Source: Anaerofustis stercorihominis DSM 17244
GTDB lineage: Bacteria > Bacillota > Clostridia > Eubacteriales > Anaerofustaceae
Direction: 5' to 3'
Length of the DNA: 64,000 nt
Assembly: GCF_000154825.1 (NCBI RefSeq)
Contig: NZ_DS560015.1
Coordinates: forward strand, 87,052-151,051
The notes under the pieces are model-generated. The model saw only the letters and a program-made list of their open reading frames with translations. It did no database searches and was not told the origin of the DNA. Below are positions 55,578 to 63,559 of this stretch, piece after piece; within the stretch, counting starts at the first letter, position 1; every line of letters starts with the position of its first letter. A program made the position numbers and the translations under genes.

Positions 55578-55926
55578 TAAACTCAATATGGATATAGCTT
55601 CCGAAATAATCGGGTATACGGGAGCAGATATAGAAAAGGCAGAGAATGGGAAAGAAGCTTTGGAAAAATACTTGATAAATAAAGAAAATTATTATGATTT
55701 GATAATAATGGATATCAGGATGCCGATAATGAATGGTTATGAGGCAACCGAGAAAATCAGAAATTCAGGACGAGATGACAGTGAGACGGTCCCTATAATC
55801 GCAATGACGGCAGATGCATTCAGCGACGATATAAGAAAAACAAAAGAAGCCGGAATGAATGCTCATATAACCAAACCTTTTGATATAAATAAATTAATGT
55901 CTGTAATGAATGAAATGATAAAATAA
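55537..55926 (+). pseudogene. EIIC-histidine kinase-receiver fusion, C-terminal receiver domain after frameshift 2
   Basis: Receiver domain of the fusion: LLVEDNKLN with the acidic pocket, DLIIMDIRMPIMNGYEA with the phospho-accepting Asp, IIAMTADAF and ITKPFDINKL. The ATG at 55537 lies in this frame, but no ribosome-binding site precedes it. The family-like sequence only begins at LLVEDN, exactly where the kinase frame breaks, so this is the tail of the kinase gene. The restored product would be about 964 residues. Confidence 0.82.
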
Positions 55927-55950
55927 GAGGTATTTTACCTCTTATTTTTT
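55921..55950 (+). terminator. Terminator after the kinase fusion gene
   Basis: AAATAAGAGGTA pairs with TACCTCTTATTT around TTT; the stop codon is in the left arm. Confidence 0.88.
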
Positions 55951-55999
55951 AGTTTAATAATAAATCATACATATAATATGTATCATGAATATTTAAAAC

Positions 56000-56028
56000 T
56001 TGACAATATTCGTTAAACATGGTAAAAA
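56000..56028 (+). promoter_or_regulatory. Promoter of the lysine-riboswitch transporter gene
   Basis: TTGACA (perfect -35), a 17-base spacer and TAAAAA. Transcription would start just before the riboswitch aptamer. Confidence 0.6.
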
Positions 56029-56043
56029 TTAATAGTAAGTGTA

Positions 56044-56208
56044 AAATGATAGAGGTGCGGTGTTCATCAGTATTATATAATGGAATTGCGGTGATTTTAT
56101 ATAGGAAAGGGGATACTGCCGAAGGATTTATTTTTACCGAAAAAGTAAGTCCTGGTATATTACAGAATATGTAATGTACTGTCACAAAGATGTGGAGCGC
56201 TATCCTAA
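56044..56208 (+). ncRNA. Lysine riboswitch (L box)
   Basis: Conserved L-box elements occur in order: GATAGAGGTGCGG at the 5' end, AGTA after TCATC, GGGGATACTGCCGAAGG, AGTCCTGGTAT, ACTGTCA and GTGGAGCGCTATC at the 3' end. GATAG (56048-56052) pairs with CTATC (56200-56204) to form the P1 stem. A strong terminator follows 12 bases later, so lysine binding should stop transcription of the transporter gene. Short reading frames on either strand here are not genes. Confidence 0.9.
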
Positions 56209-56219
56209 AGCAAATAATT

Positions 56220-56265
56220 GCCATAAATGCGTTTTACTTTTTTGTATGTCATTTATGGCTTTTTT
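56220..56265 (+). terminator. Riboswitch-controlled terminator
   Basis: GCCATAAATG (56220-56229) pairs perfectly with CATTTATGGC (56250-56259), followed by six T residues. It lies between the aptamer and the transporter gene, about 100 bases before the start codon. The remaining bases up to the gene hold nothing else I recognise. Confidence 0.85.
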
Positions 56266-56367
56266 AGTTATTGGCAGCGTTTGGCTAAAAAGTGATTTTT
56301 ATATGTTTTTATTTATTAAAAAACGATAAACGTAATGCTGTAAAGTATAAAATTAAAGGGGTTTAAT

Positions 56368-57972
56368 ATGAAATCATCAAAGAAAAAGATCTATACCGGT
56401 CTTGCTAGTTTTATTTTTATAATAATGCTGGCTTTTCCGATTTTAGGTGCCGAAGCAAGTGAGGCAAAGCCGGCTATGTATGCTACTATATGGTCATTAC
56501 TTCCTCCTCTTATTGCGATTATTCTTGCTTTGATCACCAAAGAAGTTTACAGTTCTCTGTTCATAGGTATTTTAATCGGAGGCGTGTTTTACGCAGGCGG
56601 ACAATTTGAAGGATCTGTAACGCACATACTTAATGACGGGATAGTTAAAGTTCTCTCAGATAGTTACAACGTTGGGATACTGATATTCTTGGTTATCCTG
56701 GGTGCCATGGTTGCACTCATGAATAAGGCGGGAGGTTCCGCTGCATTCGGTAACTGGGCAAGTAAGCACATCAAAACCAGAGTAGGTGCACAGCTTGCAA
56801 CTATTGCTCTTGGGGTACTCATATTCGTTGACGATTACTTCAACTGTTTGACGGTAGGAAGCGTTATGCGTCCTATTACGGATAAACATAAAGTATCTCG
56901 TGCAAAGCTTGCATACTTGATAGATGCTACCGCAGCACCTGTATGTATTATCGCTCCGATTTCATCATGGGCGGCTGCCGTTACGGGATTTGTTAAAGGT
57001 GCAGACGGATTTTCCATATTTATCAAAGCGATTCCATATAACTTTTACGCACTTCTTACCATAGTAATGATGATTAGTTTGGTGCTTATGAAAGTTGATT
57101 TCGGTTCTATGAAAAAACATGAAGATAATGCTTCAAAAGGAGATTTACATTCTATACTAAACTCGGGATATGTCGATGAGACCGAGGATGAAGTAAATGA
57201 TAAAGGAAAAGTAATCGACCTTGTGATACCTGTTTTAACATTGATTGCTTGCTGTCTTATCGGAATGATATATAGCGGCGGATTTTTCTCAGGTACAGGA
57301 TTTGTTGAATCTTTCTCAAACAGTGACGCATCTGTAGGGCTTTCTCTCGGAAGTATGTTTGCTCTTGTAATAACGATTGCTTTATATGTATTCAGAAGAG
57401 TACTTAATTTCAGAGAATGTATGGATTGTATACCTGAAGGATTTAAAGCTATGGTTCCTGCAATATTAATTTTAACATTTGCATGGTCATTAAAAGCAAT
57501 GACAGATAGCTTAGGAGCAGGTGTATTCGTTGCAGACTTTGTTCAAAACAGCGCAAAAGGATTTATGAATTTCCTTCCTGCAATTATATTCCTTGTTGGA
57601 TGTTTCCTTGCTTTTGCAACGGGTACTTCATGGGGGACATTTGGTATATTGATCCCTATCGTTGTTGATGTATTTGCAAATAATCCTACACTTATGATCA
57701 TTTCAATTTCTGCTTGTATGGCAGGAGCGGTATGCGGAGACCACTGTTCTCCTATTTCGGATACAACTATCATGGCGTCCGCAGGGGCAAGGTGTAATCA
57801 TGTTAACCATGTATCCACTCAGCTTCCTTACGCTATTACAGCGGCTGTTATATCTTTTATTACATATATAGTTGCAGGATTTACACAAAGTGCATTGATA
57901 TCTCTTCCTGTTGGTATCATACTTATGATAGGAGTATTGTATTTTATCAAGAAAAGAAATGTAAGTGCTTAA
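56368..57972 (+). CDS. NhaC-family transporter, predicted lysine transporter (LysW type)
   Basis: A 534-residue membrane protein with about 12 hydrophobic segments after a signal-like N-terminus. Family segments of the NhaC antiporters are FVDDYFNCLTVGSVMRPITD, APVCIIAPISSWAAAV, FATGTSWGTFGILIPI and CGDHCSPISDTTIMASAGARCNH. Most members are annotated as Na+/H+ antiporters, but the lysine riboswitch directly upstream, ending in a terminator, makes lysine uptake the better prediction. NhaC-like genes under L boxes have been named lysW. The gene has a GGGG site before its ATG and is monocistronic with its own terminator. Confidence 0.9.
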   Translation: MKSSKKKIYTGLASFIFIIMLAFPILGAEASEAKPAMYATIWSLLPPLIAIILALITKEVYSSLFIGILIGGVFYAGGQFEGSVTHILNDGIVKVLSDSYNVGILIFLVILGAMVALMNKAGGSAAFGNWASKHIKTRVGAQLATIALGVLIFVDDYFNCLTVGSVMRPITDKHKVSRAKLAYLIDATAAPVCIIAPISSWAAAVTGFVKGADGFSIFIKAIPYNFYALLTIVMMISLVLMKVDFGSMKKHEDNASKGDLHSILNSGYVDETEDEVNDKGKVIDLVIPVLTLIACCLIGMIYSGGFFSGTGFVESFSNSDASVGLSLGSMFALVITIALYVFRRVLNFRECMDCIPEGFKAMVPAILILTFAWSLKAMTDSLGAGVFVADFVQNSAKGFMNFLPAIIFLVGCFLAFATGTSWGTFGILIPIVVDVFANNPTLMIISISACMAGAVCGDHCSPISDTTIMASAGARCNHVNHVSTQLPYAITAAVISFITYIVAGFTQSALISLPVGIILMIGVLYFIKKRNVSA

Positions 57973-57980
57973 TAAACATA

Positions 57981-58008
57981 AAAAGGACACCTATAAGGTG
58001 TCTTTTTT
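57981..58008 (+). terminator. Terminator after the NhaC-family gene
   Basis: GACACCT pairs with AGGTGTC around ATA, with A- and T-runs outside. Confidence 0.9.
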
Positions 58009-58080
58009 GTTTTAAATAATTATTTATCGTTTTTATCTAAAATAATAATTAAAACTTTAATTTAATAAATATTTTGAATA

Positions 58081-58109
58081 TTGAAAAAAATGTGAAATTA
58101 TGCTAATAT
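58081..58109 (+). promoter_or_regulatory. Promoter of the amino acid ABC transporter binding-protein gene
   Basis: TTGAAA, 17 bases, TAATAT; about 58 bases before the start codon. Confidence 0.75.
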
Positions 58110-58167
58110 AAAAGAGCTTAAGTATTTTAAGCGTATAAATTTTAAAGGGTGAAAGGATATTAAGATT

Positions 58168-58977
58168 ATGAAAAAGAAATTAGCTTTGGTACTTGCTTTA
58201 TTCATGGTAGCCGGACTTACTTTATTCGGATGCGGAAGCAAAGACGAAAATGCAAAAAATGATGACAAAACATTTGTGGTAGGATTTGATGCTGAATTCC
58301 CTCCATACGGTTATAAAGATGATGACGGCAATTATATAGGTTTTGACCTTGATTTAGCTCAGGAAGTTTGCGACCGTAACGGCTGGACACTAAAAAAACA
58401 ACCTGTTGACTGGGATTCAAAGGATATGGAAATCGACTCCGGAACAATTGATTGTATTTGGAACGGATTTACGATGAACGGAAGAGAAGACGATTATACA
58501 TGGACAAAACCATACATAGACAATAAACAAATAATCGTAGTAAACAAGAAAACAGGGATCAAAAACTTTAAAGGTCTTAAAGGCAAGACTGTAGAAACTC
58601 AAAAAGACTCTTCTGCACTTGCGGCACTTCAAGGAGATCAGAAGAAATTAGCGTCTACTTTTGCTACTTTGACCGAAGTTGCGGATTATAATTCTGCATT
58701 TATGGATCTTGAATCGGGTGCATGCGATGCTATAGCAATGGATATAGGTGTCGCAAATTATCAAATAAATTCAAGAAAGAATGCTTCCGATTTTGAAGTA
58801 TTGGATGAAGTTATTTCTTCGGAAAAATATGCGGTTGGTTTCAAAAAAGGTAATACAGAACTTAGAGATAAAGTACAAAAAACTTTAGATGAAATGGCTA
58901 AAGACGGAACAGTAAATAAGATTGCAGATAAATATGCAGACTTCGGAGTTCCGGGTTCACTTTGTATAGGTAAATAG
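58168..58977 (+). CDS. Polar amino acid ABC transporter substrate-binding lipoprotein
   Basis: A 269-residue SBP_bac_3 lipoprotein. The signal peptide ends in lipobox LFGC with Cys22. The mature part shows VGFDAEFPPYGYKDDDGNYIGFDLDLAQE at the binding-site entrance, FTMNGREDDYTWTKPYI, VETQKDSSALAAL and FKKGNTELRDKVQKTLDEM. The family binds polar amino acids such as arginine, glutamine or cystine; the exact ligand cannot be told. The permease and ATPase genes follow after a 239-base gap. Confidence 0.94.
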   Translation: MKKKLALVLALFMVAGLTLFGCGSKDENAKNDDKTFVVGFDAEFPPYGYKDDDGNYIGFDLDLAQEVCDRNGWTLKKQPVDWDSKDMEIDSGTIDCIWNGFTMNGREDDYTWTKPYIDNKQIIVVNKKTGIKNFKGLKGKTVETQKDSSALAALQGDQKKLASTFATLTEVADYNSAFMDLESGACDAIAMDIGVANYQINSRKNASDFEVLDEVISSEKYAVGFKKGNTELRDKVQKTLDEMAKDGTVNKIADKYADFGVPGSLCIGK

Positions 58978-59216
58978 ATTTATAACTTTGTTATTTATAT
59001 ATTTATTTAGAGCATAAATAAAAAATCGGTTATTTGAAAATATATTTTATAATATAAAATGACCGTAATAAAAAAAGAATATTTTAAAGATTTAAAAAAT
59101 AGGTTGTGTTTTATTCAAATTTAAGGCAGAATATAATTTTGATCTTTAAAGTAAATATAACAGACATATAAATAAATCACAATAAACGTGATAAAAGTAT
59201 TTAGGAGTATAACTGT
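58978..59216 (+). other. AT-rich intergenic gap inside the amino acid transporter locus
   Basis: Between the binding-protein and permease genes. I see no clear terminator, promoter of good quality or RNA element here. The only firm element is AGGAG, 8 bases before the permease ATG. Confidence 0.5.
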
Positions 59217-59867
59217 ATGAATTTAGGAGCAATGTTTACCGATTTAAGCAGCGGTATGGTAACATCTATAGAAATATTTGTGCTTACCTTGCTTTTTTCT
59301 CTTCCTCTCGGGCTTGTAGTAGCCTTTGGAAGAATGTCAAAAATAGCACCTGTAAGGTGGCTGGTTAAAATTTATATATCAATAATGAGAGGAACACCCC
59401 TTATGTTACAGCTCATGGTTGTATTTTGGGGACCGTATTACATATTCGGTATGCAGATTTCCAGCAGTTATAGAATGGTTGCGGTGCTTATAGGGTTTGC
59501 GGTAAACTATGCTGCTTATTTTGCGGAAATATACAGAGGGGGGATAGAATCTATGCCCGACGGACAGTATGAAGCCGCAAAATTGCTTGGATACAATAAA
59601 TTCCAAACTTTCTTTATTATTATTTTTCCGCAGGTAATAAAGAGGATACTTCCCGCTACTGCAAACGAAGTGATAACACTGGTAAAAGATACATCTCTAT
59701 CTTTCGTTATAGCGATACCCGAAATGTTTACAATGGCGAAACAGATCGCTGCGGCTCAGTCTTCCGTAGCCGCGTTCATCGCTGCTGGACTGTTCTACTA
59801 CATATTTAACTTTATAGTTGCCTTTGTAATGGAAGGTATCGAAAAGAAGTTAAGCTATTATAAATAA
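59217..59867 (+). CDS. Polar amino acid ABC transporter permease
   Basis: A 216-residue HisM-type permease with five membrane segments. The EAA loop that docks the ATPase is EAAKLLGYNKFQTFFIIIFPQVIKRILP, and the YISIMRGTPLMLQLMVVFWGPYY segment is typical of the family. It ends 11 bases before the ATPase gene. It works with the binding protein upstream. Confidence 0.94.
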   Translation: MNLGAMFTDLSSGMVTSIEIFVLTLLFSLPLGLVVAFGRMSKIAPVRWLVKIYISIMRGTPLMLQLMVVFWGPYYIFGMQISSSYRMVAVLIGFAVNYAAYFAEIYRGGIESMPDGQYEAAKLLGYNKFQTFFIIIFPQVIKRILPATANEVITLVKDTSLSFVIAIPEMFTMAKQIAAAQSSVAAFIAAGLFYYIFNFIVAFVMEGIEKKLSYYK

Positions 59868-59878
59868 GGAGGAATATC

Positions 59879-60565
59879 ATGAGTTTACTTGAAATGAAAA
59901 ATATTAAAAAGAGTTTTGATGATGTAGAAGTATTAAAAGATATTTCTCTTAAAGTAGAAAAGGGAGAGGTCCTTTGTATAATCGGTCCTTCGGGATCCGG
60001 CAAATCCACTCTTTTAAGATGTGCTACAAACCTTGAAACAAAGGACAGCGGCGAAATAAATTACCAGGGGAGTTTCGGACTTGTATTCCAAAATTTCAAT
60101 TTATTCCCTCATCATACGGTCATGAAGAACATAGTAAATGCTCCCATAAAAGTTCAGAAGAGAGATAAGGACGAAGTCTATAAAGAAGCCAAGTCACTTC
60201 TTAAAAAAATGGGACTTGAAGATAAAGAAAATGCTTATCCCTGCGAATTATCGGGAGGGCAGCAGCAGAGGGTATCTATTGCAAGGGCACTTGCCATGAA
60301 CCCCGACATTTTGTTTTTCGATGAGCCGACATCGGCTTTGGACCCTGAACTGACAGGGGAGATACTCAAAGTCATAAAGGATTTGGCTGCGGAGGATATG
60401 ACCATGGTCATAGTTACCCATGAGATGAATTTTGCAAAGAATGTTGCTGACTATATAATATTTATGGAAAACGGATATATCGTCGAACAGGGAAGCCCCG
60501 AAGAAGTCTTTGCCTCTCAAAATACAAGAATGAAAGAATTCCTCGGTAAATTTGAAAATGAATAA
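59879..60565 (+). CDS. Polar amino acid ABC transporter ATP-binding protein
   Basis: A 228-residue ATPase with Walker A GPSGSGKST, Q-loop QNFNLFPHHTVMKNI, signature LSGGQQQR, Walker B ILFFDEPTSALDPE and switch histidine THEMNFAKN. It is about 12 residues shorter than usual because the loop between EINYQG and GLVFQ is short. All catalytic motifs are intact. GGAGG precedes the ATG. Confidence 0.94.
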   Translation: MSLLEMKNIKKSFDDVEVLKDISLKVEKGEVLCIIGPSGSGKSTLLRCATNLETKDSGEINYQGSFGLVFQNFNLFPHHTVMKNIVNAPIKVQKRDKDEVYKEAKSLLKKMGLEDKENAYPCELSGGQQQRVSIARALAMNPDILFFDEPTSALDPELTGEILKVIKDLAAEDMTMVIVTHEMNFAKNVADYIIFMENGYIVEQGSPEEVFASQNTRMKEFLGKFENE

Positions 60566-60570
60566 TTATG

Positions 60571-60599
60571 AAGGTGTGATATATTATCACACCTTTTTT
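60571..60599 (+). terminator. Terminator of the amino acid transporter operon
   Basis: AAGGTGTGATA pairs with TATCACACCTT around TAT, followed by T residues. Confidence 0.9.
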
Positions 60600-60616
60600 A
60601 TTTATGCTTACGTTTA

Positions 60617-60625
60617 TGATATAAT
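60617..60625 (+). promoter_or_regulatory. Extended -10 promoter of the DUF3795 gene
   Basis: TGATATAAT, an extended -10 element 20 bases before the start codon; the -35 region is poor. Confidence 0.5.
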
Positions 60626-60644
60626 TAATAAAAGGAGATATATT

Positions 60645-61061
60645 ATGAAAATGCCTGAAGTATCAGATGAAATCATGTTTGCACCCTGCGGGATGAACTG
60701 TACGATCTGTTACAGACACTGTTTCAGTAAAAGACCTTGTGAGGGATGCTTAAAGGGGGACAGAGATAAACCTAAGCACTGCAGAGTTTGTAAAATCAAA
60801 GACTGCGTTAGAGAACAGGGATATAAATACTGTTATGAATGCGGTGATTTTCCGTGTAAGCTGATAAAAAATCTAGAGAGAAGCTATAAGAAATATAAGG
60901 TAAGTTTGATAGAAAACAGTTTAACTGTCAGAGAAAAAGGAATCGGAGTATTTATCCTTGAACAGCGAGAAAAATATAAGTGCAGTGAATGTAAGGGGAT
61001 AATCTCCATTCACGACAGAGTTTGCAGTGAATGCAATAAAGACTATAATGAAATACTTTGA
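60645..61061 (+). CDS. DUF3795 cysteine-rich protein
   Basis: A 138-residue protein with about 15 cysteines in pairs: CGMNCTICYRHC, CEGCLKGDRDKPKHCRVCKIKDC, YCYECGDFPC, and a C-terminal CSECKG...CSECN pair. The N-terminal APCGMNC and the CGDFPC segment are signatures of DUF3795, whose members probably bind zinc or an iron-sulfur cluster; the function is not known. AAAGGAGA precedes the ATG at 60645; the same frame is open further upstream but has no suitable start there. It has its own promoter. Confidence 0.85.
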   Translation: MKMPEVSDEIMFAPCGMNCTICYRHCFSKRPCEGCLKGDRDKPKHCRVCKIKDCVREQGYKYCYECGDFPCKLIKNLERSYKKYKVSLIENSLTVREKGIGVFILEQREKYKCSECKGIISIHDRVCSECNKDYNEIL

Positions 61062-61130
61062 TACAAAAACCCTCCATTATATCACCTGAGTTTTATTAAA
61101 TGATAAAATGTGTTAAAAAGGAGGTTATTA

Positions 61131-61889
61131 ATGAATACTTATAAGACATCCGAGATTGCAAAAATAGTTGGTATACATCCAAACACCGTAAGGCTTTACG
61201 AAGAAATAGGCTTTATCCCAAAAGTAAACAGATTAGAGAACGGATATAGAGTATTTACAGATTTACATATCAAACAGTTTAAGATTGCCAGAAGAGCCTT
61301 AAGTATAGAGGTTCTGCAAAACGGACTCAGAAAGAGGGCTATAGAAATAATAACAACTTCTGCTAAAATGGATTATGATAAATCATTGATGTTGGTCAAA
61401 GATTATATAAATCAATTGGATATGGAAATTAATAATGCAGAAGAAGCCATTACAATAACTAAGAAGCTTTTAAATCAAGATTATGAATTGAATGGAAAAG
61501 TACTAAAAAGAAAAGAAGTATCCGCACTTCTTGATATTTCCATAGATACATTGAGGAACTGGGAAATGAACGGACTGATAAAGATAAAGAGGAAAGAAAA
61601 CGGATATAGGATATATAACGATGAAGATATAAGAAAACTTAAGATAATTCGAACCTTGAGATGTGCAAATTACTCTTTGTCTTCAATCTTAAGAATGTTA
61701 AATGAACTATCGGTCGATCCTGATATAGATATAAAAGAAGTAATAGGGATGAGGGAAAATGACGAGGATATAATAACCGCTTGTGATAAACTCCTTAAAT
61801 CTTTAAGTACCACAAAGGTTAATGCTTTAATCATAAAAGAAGAAATTGCAAAACTTAAAATCGATTATAAAAACAACCCTCCACTTTAA
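61131..61889 (+). CDS. Transcription regulator with two MerR DNA-binding domains
   Basis: A 252-residue protein with two complete MerR-type winged helix domains: residues 1-70 (TSEIAKIVGIHPNTVRLYEEIG, NGYRVFTDLHIKQF) and about 125-195 (RKEVSALLDISIDTLRNWEMNG, NGYRIYNDEDIRKLKII). Helical linkers follow each. No ligand-binding domain or cysteine metal site is seen. Most MerR proteins have one such domain and dimerise, so the tandem form could bind as a monomer with both half-sites covered. It sits directly before a two-gene ABC exporter and probably controls it. AAGGAGG lies before the ATG at 61131. Confidence 0.9.
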   Translation: MNTYKTSEIAKIVGIHPNTVRLYEEIGFIPKVNRLENGYRVFTDLHIKQFKIARRALSIEVLQNGLRKRAIEIITTSAKMDYDKSLMLVKDYINQLDMEINNAEEAITITKKLLNQDYELNGKVLKRKEVSALLDISIDTLRNWEMNGLIKIKRKENGYRIYNDEDIRKLKIIRTLRCANYSLSSILRMLNELSVDPDIDIKEVIGMRENDEDIITACDKLLKSLSTTKVNALIIKEEIAKLKIDYKNNPPL

Positions 61890-61912
61890 CACCATAGTTT
61901 TATATGGTGTTA
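61887..61912 (+). terminator. Hairpin between the MerR gene and the ABC exporter
   Basis: TAACACCATA pairs perfectly with TATGGTGTTA around a 6-base loop; the left arm includes the stop codon. The T-run after it is weak (TTATTTTG), so partial termination or a regulatory role is likely. Confidence 0.55.
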
Positions 61913-61944
61913 TTATTTTGTAAAAATATAGGAGGAGATATATA

Positions 61945-62661
61945 TTGAAAAAAACTATTGAAGTTAAAAATTTAAGCAAAAGTTATCAAGGAGTCAGTGT
62001 AGTAAAAAATCTTAGCTTTGATGTTAAAAGAGGCGAAGTATTTGGGCTGCTGGGTGCTAACGGAGCGGGAAAGAGTACTACAATAGAATGTATTTTAGGG
62101 ACTCGTTCTATGGACAGTGGCAGTGCTTTTATTTTAGGTATGAGTCCTAAAAACGAGAGAAAAAATATATTTGAACAAGTCGGTGTTCAATTTCAGGAAA
62201 CAAACTATCCTGATAAGATAAAAATATGGGAACTATGTGAAGAAACAGAAAGTCTTTACAATGATACAAAGGATTATAATATCCTTTTAAAAGAGTTCGG
62301 ATTATATGAGAAGAGGAAAAATTATATTGCAGAACTTTCCGGAGGTCAGAAACAGAGATTATTTATAGTCTTAGCTTTGATACCAAATCCTAAAGTGGTA
62401 TTTTTAGATGAGCTTACGACAGGTCTTGATACAAAGGCGAGAAGGGATGTTTGGAAATGTCTTCTTGATTTAAAGAAAAAAGGACTTACTATTTTACTTA
62501 CATCTCATTTTATGGATGAAGTGGAAGAACTTTGTGATAATATTTTGATACTAAAAAAGGGAAATGAAGTATATAGAGGCAGTGTAGATAAAGCCATTAA
62601 AAACAGTCCTTATGAAAATTTTGAAGATGCGTATTTATGGTATTCGGGGGAGGAAAACTGA
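61945..62661 (+). CDS. ABC-2 type exporter ATP-binding protein
   Basis: A 238-residue ATPase of the drug/antibiotic exporter (CcmA/DrrA) type: Walker A GANGAGKSTTIE, Q-loop GVQFQETNYPDK, signature LSGGQKQR, Walker B VVFLDELTTGLD (Leu replaces the usual Pro), and TSHFMDEVE. The start is TTG, preceded by GGAGGAG; no ATG in frame fits. It ends one base before the permease gene and is likely regulated by the MerR protein upstream. Confidence 0.93.
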   Translation: MKKTIEVKNLSKSYQGVSVVKNLSFDVKRGEVFGLLGANGAGKSTTIECILGTRSMDSGSAFILGMSPKNERKNIFEQVGVQFQETNYPDKIKIWELCEETESLYNDTKDYNILLKEFGLYEKRKNYIAELSGGQKQRLFIVLALIPNPKVVFLDELTTGLDTKARRDVWKCLLDLKKKGLTILLTSHFMDEVEELCDNILILKKGNEVYRGSVDKAIKNSPYENFEDAYLWYSGEEN

Positions 62662-62662
62662 T

Positions 62663-63406
62663 ATGAAAACATTTTGTAAAATGCTTAAGACAGAATTTAA
62701 ATTATCATTGAGAGGAATGGATATGTTTATTTTTTCAATATGTATGCCTCTTGTTATATTGGTGGTTTTGGGATTGGTATTCAATGGTAAGCCCGCTTAT
62801 GATGGTACTGAATATTCATTTTTATCACTGTCTTTCGGCTCCATATCCACTATAGGGATATGTGCGGGAGGATTGATGGGGCTTCCTTTGGTTATTTCTG
62901 ATTACAGGAATAAAAAGATACTAAAGAGATTTAAAGTAACACCCGTAAATCAAGTCACGATTTTACTGGTGCAGGTAAGTATTTATGCAATATACTCTTT
63001 TGTATCATTGATACTGCTTTATATTTGTTCATTTTTGTTTTTTGACTTTGCCGTTAAAGGGTCAATATTTACTTTTATGGGAGGATTTATACTTGTAATG
63101 TTTACAATGTTCAGTATAGGGATAATGGTAGGAGGTATTGCTCCAAACACTCAGACTGCTTCGGTAATTGCCAGTATTTTATATTTTCCTATGCTTATTT
63201 TCTCGGGAGCAACTCTTCCTTATGAAATAATGCCTAAAGTCATGCAGGATATTGTAAATTTTCTGCCTTTGACACAGGGGATAAAAATATTAAAAGCGGC
63301 GGTGCTTGGTTTTGAATTTCAAAATATATTGCCCGCTTTTCTTGTTATGGTAGTTATAACAGCTGTATGCAGTATTATATCTATAAAGTATTTCAGGTGG
63401 GAATAA
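62663..63406 (+). CDS. ABC-2 type exporter permease
   Basis: A 247-residue ABC-2 family permease with six membrane segments and the PMLIFSGATLPYEIMPKVMQDIVNFLPLTQGIKIL segment typical of DrrB/NatB-like proteins. An earlier in-frame start (62612) lies inside the ATPase gene and is rejected: GGGGGAGG precedes the ATG at 62663. It partners with the ATPase. The substrate is unknown; the family exports drugs or peptides. Confidence 0.93.
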   Translation: MKTFCKMLKTEFKLSLRGMDMFIFSICMPLVILVVLGLVFNGKPAYDGTEYSFLSLSFGSISTIGICAGGLMGLPLVISDYRNKKILKRFKVTPVNQVTILLVQVSIYAIYSFVSLILLYICSFLFFDFAVKGSIFTFMGGFILVMFTMFSIGIMVGGIAPNTQTASVIASILYFPMLIFSGATLPYEIMPKVMQDIVNFLPLTQGIKILKAAVLGFEFQNILPAFLVMVVITAVCSIISIKYFRWE

Positions 63407-63414
63407 TATTCATC

Positions 63415-63443
63415 TTGACATTATATAATTAAATGGATAATAT
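63415..63443 (+). promoter_or_regulatory. Near-consensus promoter of the yjdF riboswitch and gene
   Basis: TTGACA (perfect), a 17-base spacer and TAATAT. Transcription would start near 63450, just before the riboswitch. Confidence 0.88.
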
Positions 63444-63451
63444 TTAAATTG

Positions 63452-63534
63452 CAAAGATAAAAACACTGTTCGGTTGGTAGTCCGGACGTAACTATAGTTA
63501 TAAGTAACCTGCCTCCTTGGTTGTCCTTTCTTTG
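63452..63534 (+). ncRNA. yjdF-motif riboswitch (azaaromatic-sensing RNA)
   Basis: The leader carries the conserved blocks CACTGTTCGGTTGGTAG, TCCGGACGTAAC, AAGTAACCTGCCTCC and TTGGTTGTCC in order, as in the yjdF RNA motif of Firmicutes. CAAAGA (63452-63457) pairs with TCTTTG (63529-63534) to close the structure. The Shine-Dalgarno sequence follows 12 bases later, which fits translational control. Known yjdF RNAs bind a broad set of azaaromatic compounds; the natural ligand is not known. Confidence 0.88.
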
Positions 63535-63559
63535 TTAATACTTAAAAGGAGGGATTTCT

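Noticed and set aside
55949-56224. 91-codon minus-strand open frame before the NhaC-family gene
   Set aside because: The same bases form a complete lysine riboswitch on the plus strand, which explains the conservation.
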